The notes beneath the pieces are model-generated. The model made no database searches, was not told the origin of the DNA, and saw nothing but the letters and a program-made list of their open reading frames with translations. A DNA stretch of 20,021 nucleotides from Brevundimonas vancanneytii (lineage in GTDB: Bacteria > Pseudomonadota > Alphaproteobacteria > Caulobacterales > Caulobacteraceae): NCBI GenBank assembly GCA_945874855.1, contig CAMCIP010000009.1:1-20021 (forward strand). Direction: 5' to 3'. Below are positions 16,337 through 20,021 of this stretch, in pieces. Positions within the stretch are counted from its first letter, which is position 1. Each line of letters starts with the position of its first letter. The position numbers were made by a program, and so were the translations under genes.

Positions 16337-16364
16337 ATATGGGAAGTCACCCCCCGCCCGCAAG
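16337..16364 (-). promoter_or_regulatory. Sigma-32 (RpoH)-type promoter for dnaK
   Basis: On the minus strand CTTG (16361-16364) is followed after 17 bases by CCCATAT (16337-16343). This is close to the heat-shock consensus CTTGAA-N13-15-CCCCATNT, with the first C of the -10 box replaced by T. It lies 137 bp upstream of the dnaK ATG, leaving a leader of roughly 125-130 nt. Alphaproteobacterial dnaK genes are known to use RpoH. No CIRCE inverted repeat is present here. Confidence 0.6.
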
Positions 16365-16457
16365 CCCGTCGTCAGACCGCGTCAGTGGTCGTGTCAGGGA
16401 CTGGACGCCATGATGACCGGCGGCCTATGCCTCTGGTCGCAGAGCCGGACAGCCGCC

Positions 16458-16823
16458 ATGACCGATGCCCGACGACTGACCCTGACCATCCTGCTCGGCC
16501 TCGCCGCCCTGGCAGCCATGCCTGTGGACGCTGCGCGCGCCCAGACCCGGTCGGCCGATGCCGAGAATCGGCGCGTCCGGGTGCACAACCAGACCGGATG
16601 GACCCTGACTGCCCTGCAGGCGGCGGACCCGCGCACCGGCGTCTTCGGCCCCGATCTGCTGGCCCGGACCCCGCTGGAGGCCGGCCAGAGCCGTCCCCTG
16701 CTGATCGACGACGGGGCGGGCACCTGCGTCTTCACCCTGCGGGCCAGCTTCGCCAACGGCCAGTCGCTGGAGCGGCCGGGGGTCAACGTCTGCCGCATCG
16801 CCGACTGGTATCTGACGCGCTGA
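16458..16823 (+). CDS. Small exported protein of unknown function
   Basis: This 121-residue protein begins with a clear Sec signal peptide (basic ARR, hydrophobic LTLTILLGLAALAAM, probable cleavage after A26-R27-A28). The mature part of about 93 residues has HNQTGWTLTALQAAD (43-57), GPDLL (64-68), LLIDDGAGTCVFTLRASFANG (81-101) and PGVNVCRIADW. This resembles an unnamed family of small secreted proteins in alphaproteobacteria and other phyla with pattern N.TG..I..L..S......W..DLL and (I/V)DDG.G.C.(Y/F).(L/F).A.F.(D/N)G, ending in NVC. C90 and C112 could form a disulfide. In-frame ATGs at 16305, 16410 and 16413 are rejected because they would put the signal peptide internally. No function is known to me. 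Confidence 0.7.
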   Translation: MTDARRLTLTILLGLAALAAMPVDAARAQTRSADAENRRVRVHNQTGWTLTALQAADPRTGVFGPDLLARTPLEAGQSRPLLIDDGAGTCVFTLRASFANGQSLERPGVNVCRIADWYLTR

Positions 16824-16897
16824 TCGGTCACGGCAAAGCGATTCGACGTGGCCGGAGGCCGTCGCCATCGTGACGGGATCGCCGATCGGAGATCCCC

Positions 16898-17806
16898 ATG
16901 ACCGTCCGCCTGACCCGTCCCGAAGGCAGCCTGCCCGAAGATTTCGCCCTGAGCCGACGCGCCCTGGCCGGAGTGTCGGCGGGCGGCCTGTTCTTCGCCG
17001 GCTATGCGCCTGCGGCCCTGTCGGCCCAGGCGGCCCCCATCACCACCGATTCCGTGGGGCTCGTGGTCGGTGACGTGACCTTTCCTGCGCCGGACGGCTT
17101 CGACCTTCCGGCCTATGTGGCGCGGCCCGAGGGCGACGGACCCTTCCCGGTCGTGGTCGTGGCTTCAGAGATCTTCGGCATCCACGAATACATCCGCGAC
17201 GTCTGCCGGCGCCTGGCCAAGGCCGGCTATGCGGCGATCGCCCCGGCCTTTTTCGTGCGCGTCGAGGACCCGGCCCCGCTGGCGGACATGCGCCGGGTCC
17301 AGGAGATCGTGGCCCGGGCCGGCCATGACCAGGTCATGGGCGACATTTCGGCGACGCTGGAGTGGGCGTCGCGTCAGCTGTGGGCCAATGGCGAGCGCAC
17401 AGGCATCACCGGCTTCTGCTGGGGCGGCAAGGTGGTGTGGCAGGCCTGCGCCCGCTTCGCCCGGATGGACGCCGGCGTGGCCTGGTACGGCCGGCTGGCC
17501 CCCTCGCCCGACGCCACGCCGGAACAACGCGCCGCCGGGGCGCCCTGGCCGGTCGATCTGGCGGCGGACCTGAAATGCCCCGTGCTGGGCCTTTATGGCG
17601 AGGCCGACCGCGGCATACCCCTGGCCAGCGTCGACGCCATGGGCGCCGCCCTGACCGCGGCGGGCCAGGCCGACAGCCGGATCGAGGTCTATCCGGCCGC
17701 GCCGCACGGCTTTCATGCCGATCACCGGGACAGCTATCGCGAGGCCGACGCACGCGATGGCTGGGCCAGGCTGCTGGCCCTGTTCGAGGCGCGGCTGAAG
17801 GGCTGA
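16898..17806 (+). CDS. Dienelactone hydrolase family protein with Tat-like leader
   Basis: This 302-residue alpha/beta hydrolase has the dienelactone-hydrolase arrangement: E91 in VVASEIFGI, nucleophile C174 in GFCWGGK, D237 in LYGEADRGI and H270 in PHGFHAD. Characterised members open lactone rings in chloroaromatic breakdown, but the family includes many uncharacterised esterases, so the substrate is open. The N-terminus holds an SRRALAG twin-arginine motif (19-25), a hydrophobic run (26-42) and a possible AQA cleavage site at 43-45, suggesting export by Tat; a classical Tat motif would have a more typical F-L after RR. An AGGAGA-like ribosome site (GGAGATCCCC) precedes the ATG. It is 74 bp after the small exported protein and converges on grpE with 13 bp between. 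Confidence 0.88.
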   Translation: MTVRLTRPEGSLPEDFALSRRALAGVSAGGLFFAGYAPAALSAQAAPITTDSVGLVVGDVTFPAPDGFDLPAYVARPEGDGPFPVVVVASEIFGIHEYIRDVCRRLAKAGYAAIAPAFFVRVEDPAPLADMRRVQEIVARAGHDQVMGDISATLEWASRQLWANGERTGITGFCWGGKVVWQACARFARMDAGVAWYGRLAPSPDATPEQRAAGAPWPVDLAADLKCPVLGLYGEADRGIPLASVDAMGAALTAAGQADSRIEVYPAAPHGFHADHRDSYREADARDGWARLLALFEARLKG

Positions 17807-17819
17807 GCCCCCCGCTGGC

Positions 17820-18449
17820 CTACTGGGCGTCGCTCGCCCGGGCATAGGCCTGGGCGGCGGCGGCGGGGCTGGCGCCGGGGGCCTTGGCGGCCACCACGAC
17901 CATGGCCGGGCGCAGGGTGCGGCCGAACAGGGACCAGCCGGTCTGAAGCGTCTGGATCACGGCGCCGCCCGCCACCTGATCGGAGGCCTGCTCCATCATG
18001 GCCTGATGCAGGTGCGGGTCGAACGCCTCGCCGGACAGGGGGGCAACCCGCGTCAGGCCATTGGTCTCGAATGCCGCCAGCAATGCCTTCTGGGTCATCT
18101 CCAGCCCGGTGACCAGGCCGGCGGCCTGAGCTTCGGCGTCCGGGCCCGCGGCGGCTTTCGGCGCCGCCTGCAGGGCACGCTCCAGACTGTCGGCCACGCC
18201 CAGCAGGTCGCGGGCGAAGCGCTGGATGGCATAGGCGCGGGCGTCGTTCATCTGGCCTTCGGTGCGACGGCGCACGTTCTCGGCCTCGGCAGCAGCGCGC
18301 AGGGCGCGGTCCTTCCACTGATCGCGCTCGGCGATCATCTGGTCCAGCGGCGCCAGATCGTCGTCGGGGTGGGCGTTCAGCCCGGCTTCGGCGTCGGCCT
18401 CCAGCCCGGGGTCGAGGTCGGGAGAGGGATGGTTCGGCGTCTCGTTCAC
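17820..18449 (-). CDS. grpE: Nucleotide exchange factor GrpE
   Basis: GrpE releases ADP from DnaK so that a new ATP cycle can begin; it also acts as a thermosensor in the DnaK system. The 209-residue protein has an acidic disordered N-terminus (1-35), a long coiled-coil helix (MIAERDQWKDRALRAAAEAENVRRRTE, about 38-64), then FARDLLGVADSLERAL and the beta-domain with FDPHLHQAMM, QTLQTGWSLFGRTLRPAMVVVA. This matches the family in order and length. The GTG start lies in the hrcA stop (GTGA), so translation is coupled to hrcA. It is on the same strand as dnaK but separated from it by two opposite-strand genes. Confidence 0.95.
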   Translation of the reverse strand: MNETPNHPSPDLDPGLEADAEAGLNAHPDDDLAPLDQMIAERDQWKDRALRAAAEAENVRRRTEGQMNDARAYAIQRFARDLLGVADSLERALQAAPKAAAGPDAEAQAAGLVTGLEMTQKALLAAFETNGLTRVAPLSGEAFDPHLHQAMMEQASDQVAGGAVIQTLQTGWSLFGRTLRPAMVVVAAKAPGASPAAAAQAYARASDAQ

Positions 18450-19516
18450 GTGTTCTGTCCGTCCAGCATGCGCCCCAGCACCCGGGCGGTGTAGTCCACC
18501 AACGGGATGATGCGGGCATAGTTCAGCCGCGTGGGGCCGATGACGCCCAGCGCCCCGATCACCCTGCGGCGGTCCGTCATATAGGGTGCCGCGATCACGG
18601 CGGAACCCGAAAGCGAGAACAGGCGCGTTTCCGCCCCGATGAAGATGCGCACGCCCTCGGCCGAGGACACGCCGTCCAGCAGGCCGATCAGCTGTTCCTT
18701 CTGCTCCAGATCGTCGAACAGGGTGCGGACCCGTTCCAGGTCCTCCACCGCGCCCCGGTCCTGCAGCAGATTGGCCCGGCCGCGCACGATCAGGGCCCGC
18801 TCCCGGTCCGGACCGCCGGACCAGGCGGCCAGGCCCTCCTCGACCAGCCGCGCGGCCGCCGCGTCCAGCTCGCGCCGCGCGGCGTCCAGTTCGGCCCCCA
18901 TCTCGCGCCGGGCCTCCGAGAGGAGCCGCCCCTTCAGTCGGGCGTTGAGGAAGTTGGAGGCCTCCTGAAGCGACGAGGGCGTCACCCCGGGCTTCAGGGG
19001 CATGAGGCGATTCTCGACCGTGCCGTCGTCGGCCACCAGAACCGCCAGGGCCTGATCAGGGCCGAGGGCCACGAACTCCACATGCCGCACGCCGGCCTCG
19101 CGCGTCGGCGAGGCGACGATGCCGGCCCCGCCCGCCAGGCCGGACAGCAGGCTGGAGGCCTCGCCCAGCGCCTCGTCGAAGCTGCGCCCGCGCCCGGCCA
19201 GCCGGGCGTCGATCTCGCGACGGTCCTCGGCGGCCAGGTCGCCCATCTCCAGCAGGCCGTCGACGAACAGACGCAGCCCCGCATGGGTCGGGATGCGCCC
19301 GGCCGAGGTGTGGGGCGAGGCCAGCAGGCCCGCCAGCGTCAGGTCCTGCATGGTGTTGCGGATCGAGGCCGACGACAGCGCCACGCCCGACAGCGAGAGG
19401 GTGCGCGACCCCACGGGCTCGCCGGTCTCCAGATAGGTTTCGACGATGCGGCGGAAGATGTCGCGCGCGCGCTGGTCCCGCAGGGGCAGGGGCGCCGACG
19501 GCATGAAGGCGGTCAT
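18446..19516 (-). CDS. hrcA: Heat-inducible transcription repressor HrcA
   Basis: HrcA represses groESL-type operons by binding the CIRCE element and depends on GroEL for activity. The 356-residue protein has the N-terminal winged helix (DIFRRIVETYLETGEPVGSRTLS, about 19-41; SIRNTMQDLTLAGLL) followed by the highly conserved PHTSAGRIPTHAGLRLFVDGLL. The GAF-like dimer domain ends in a VIGPTRLNYARIIPLVDYTA segment typical of the family. No CIRCE element is visible in this window, so its targets lie elsewhere. It overlaps the upstream acetyltransferase gene (ATGA) and the downstream grpE (GTGA), forming a tight three-gene unit. Confidence 0.96.
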   Translation of the reverse strand: MTAFMPSAPLPLRDQRARDIFRRIVETYLETGEPVGSRTLSLSGVALSSASIRNTMQDLTLAGLLASPHTSAGRIPTHAGLRLFVDGLLEMGDLAAEDRREIDARLAGRGRSFDEALGEASSLLSGLAGGAGIVASPTREAGVRHVEFVALGPDQALAVLVADDGTVENRLMPLKPGVTPSSLQEASNFLNARLKGRLLSEARREMGAELDAARRELDAAAARLVEEGLAAWSGGPDRERALIVRGRANLLQDRGAVEDLERVRTLFDDLEQKEQLIGLLDGVSSAEGVRIFIGAETRLFSLSGSAVIAAPYMTDRRRVIGALGVIGPTRLNYARIIPLVDYTARVLGRMLDGQNT

Positions 19517-20021
19517 CGGGCGCGGGCCTCCCAGACCTGGCGTTCCAGGCGGTGGACCAGACAGACATCCTCGTCGAACATCCGGCGGCCTTCGGGGACG
19601 AACCCCAGCCTCTGGTAGAAGCGGATGGCGGCAGTGTTGGACGCGAGCGGGTCGATGACGATGGCCTTCACGCCCGGCTCGGCGAAACACCGGTCGATCA
19701 TCCCGGTCATCATGGCCGTGCCCACGCCCCGCCCCAACCATTCCGGCGGGCCGATCCAGGTGTCGATGGCCCGCAGGCCCGGTTCGATCTCACCCCAGTA
19801 GTGGCTGGGTTCAGTGTGGGGGTCGCAAACGGCCATGACGCCGACCGGCTGTCCCTCGACCTCGGCGATCACATAGGTCAGCTCATAGGCGGAGCTCGTC
19901 AGCTCATCGGTCCAGTCGATGCCGTCGAAGGCGACCTCGGCCAGGGGGTCGTCACTGGAGCAGGCGATGACGTGCGGCTCCAGGTCCCAGGCGGCGAGGA
20001 CGGCGGCGTCGGCGACGGTGG
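19513..20021 (-). CDS. GNAT acetyltransferase, AAC(6')-like (5' end outside window)
   Basis: The frame is open from the right edge to a TGA at 19513-19515, giving about 168 visible residues without a stop; the true start is beyond the window. The sequence reads as a GNAT domain: AAWDLEPHVIACSSDDP near the N-terminus, IAEVEGQPVGVMAV, the mid-segment AIDTWIGPPEWLGRGVGTAMM with the acetyl-CoA loop LGRGVG, and VIDPLASNTAAIRFYQRLGFVPEG. The TWIGPPEWLGRG and ID/VDPLASN pattern is most like the aminoglycoside 6'-N-acetyltransferase/RimJ-like branch. Resistance cannot be inferred, since many chromosomal members act on other amines. It overlaps the hrcA start by 4 bp (ATGA), so the two genes are likely co-expressed. 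Confidence 0.85.
   Translation of the reverse strand, partial: TVADAAVLAAWDLEPHVIACSSDDPLAEVAFDGIDWTDELTSSAYELTYVIAEVEGQPVGVMAVCDPHTEPSHYWGEIEPGLRAIDTWIGPPEWLGRGVGTAMMTGMIDRCFAEPGVKAIVIDPLASNTAAIRFYQRLGFVPEGRRMFDEDVCLVHRLERQVWEARAR

Noticed and set aside
16201..16457. Possible CIRCE element (HrcA operator) before dnaK.
   Set aside because: No TTAGCACTC-N9-GAGTGCTAA-like repeat is present; the promoter looks RpoH-type instead.

Overview
The window is very GC-rich with densely packed genes. It looks like ordinary chromosome from an alphaproteobacterium of the Caulobacteraceae, most likely a Brevundimonas- or Caulobacter-like genus. This rests on protein character: a large-type NAD-glutamate dehydrogenase, a two-domain Nfu, Fur without a CxxC zinc site, DnaJ with an extra cysteine insert, and XRE regulators of the QQ.QKYE.G.NR type. 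It also rests on gene order and on the frequent GTGA/ATGA stop-start overlaps. I see no rRNA, tRNA, CRISPR, transposase, phage gene or integration scar. No search was run, so the genus is an inference.

Left part (1-9785, all + strand). The 3' end of the NAD-glutamate dehydrogenase gene is followed by a Usp-fold protein, the Fe-S carrier Nfu and two adjacent XRE-type regulators. A compact operon follows: tsaB-rimI-fur-miaB-phoH-ybeY-lnt. It joins tRNA anticodon-loop modification (t6A by TsaB, ms2i6A by MiaB), ribosome/rRNA maturation (RimI, YbeY, a PhoH-like NTPase), metal regulation (Fur) and lipoprotein N-acylation (Lnt). Several junctions overlap by 1-4 bp. A third XRE regulator, related to the second one, follows lnt.

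Middle (9817-12107). A small lipoprotein gene on the - strand diverges from coaBC-dut (coenzyme A synthesis and dUTP removal). A short palindrome lies in the shared 102-bp promoter region.

Right part (12153-20021). Heat-shock genes on the - strand dominate: dnaK-dnaJ-dapB, and further right an incomplete acetyltransferase gene followed by hrcA-grpE. Two + strand genes for exported proteins lie between the two blocks: a small periplasmic protein of unknown function and a dienelactone-hydrolase-family protein with a Tat-like leader. A good sigma-32-type promoter sits 137 bp before dnaK, with a hairpin in the predicted leader, and a strong hairpin separates dnaK from dnaJ.

Most of the window is conserved housekeeping DNA, and I found no convincing unknown multi-gene system. 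The most interesting leads are an AAAAAGGT element shared by the upstream regions of two XRE paralogues, an XRE protein with a degenerate LexA/CI-like tail, the lipoprotein with a conserved C-terminal motif, and the layout of the heat-shock region.
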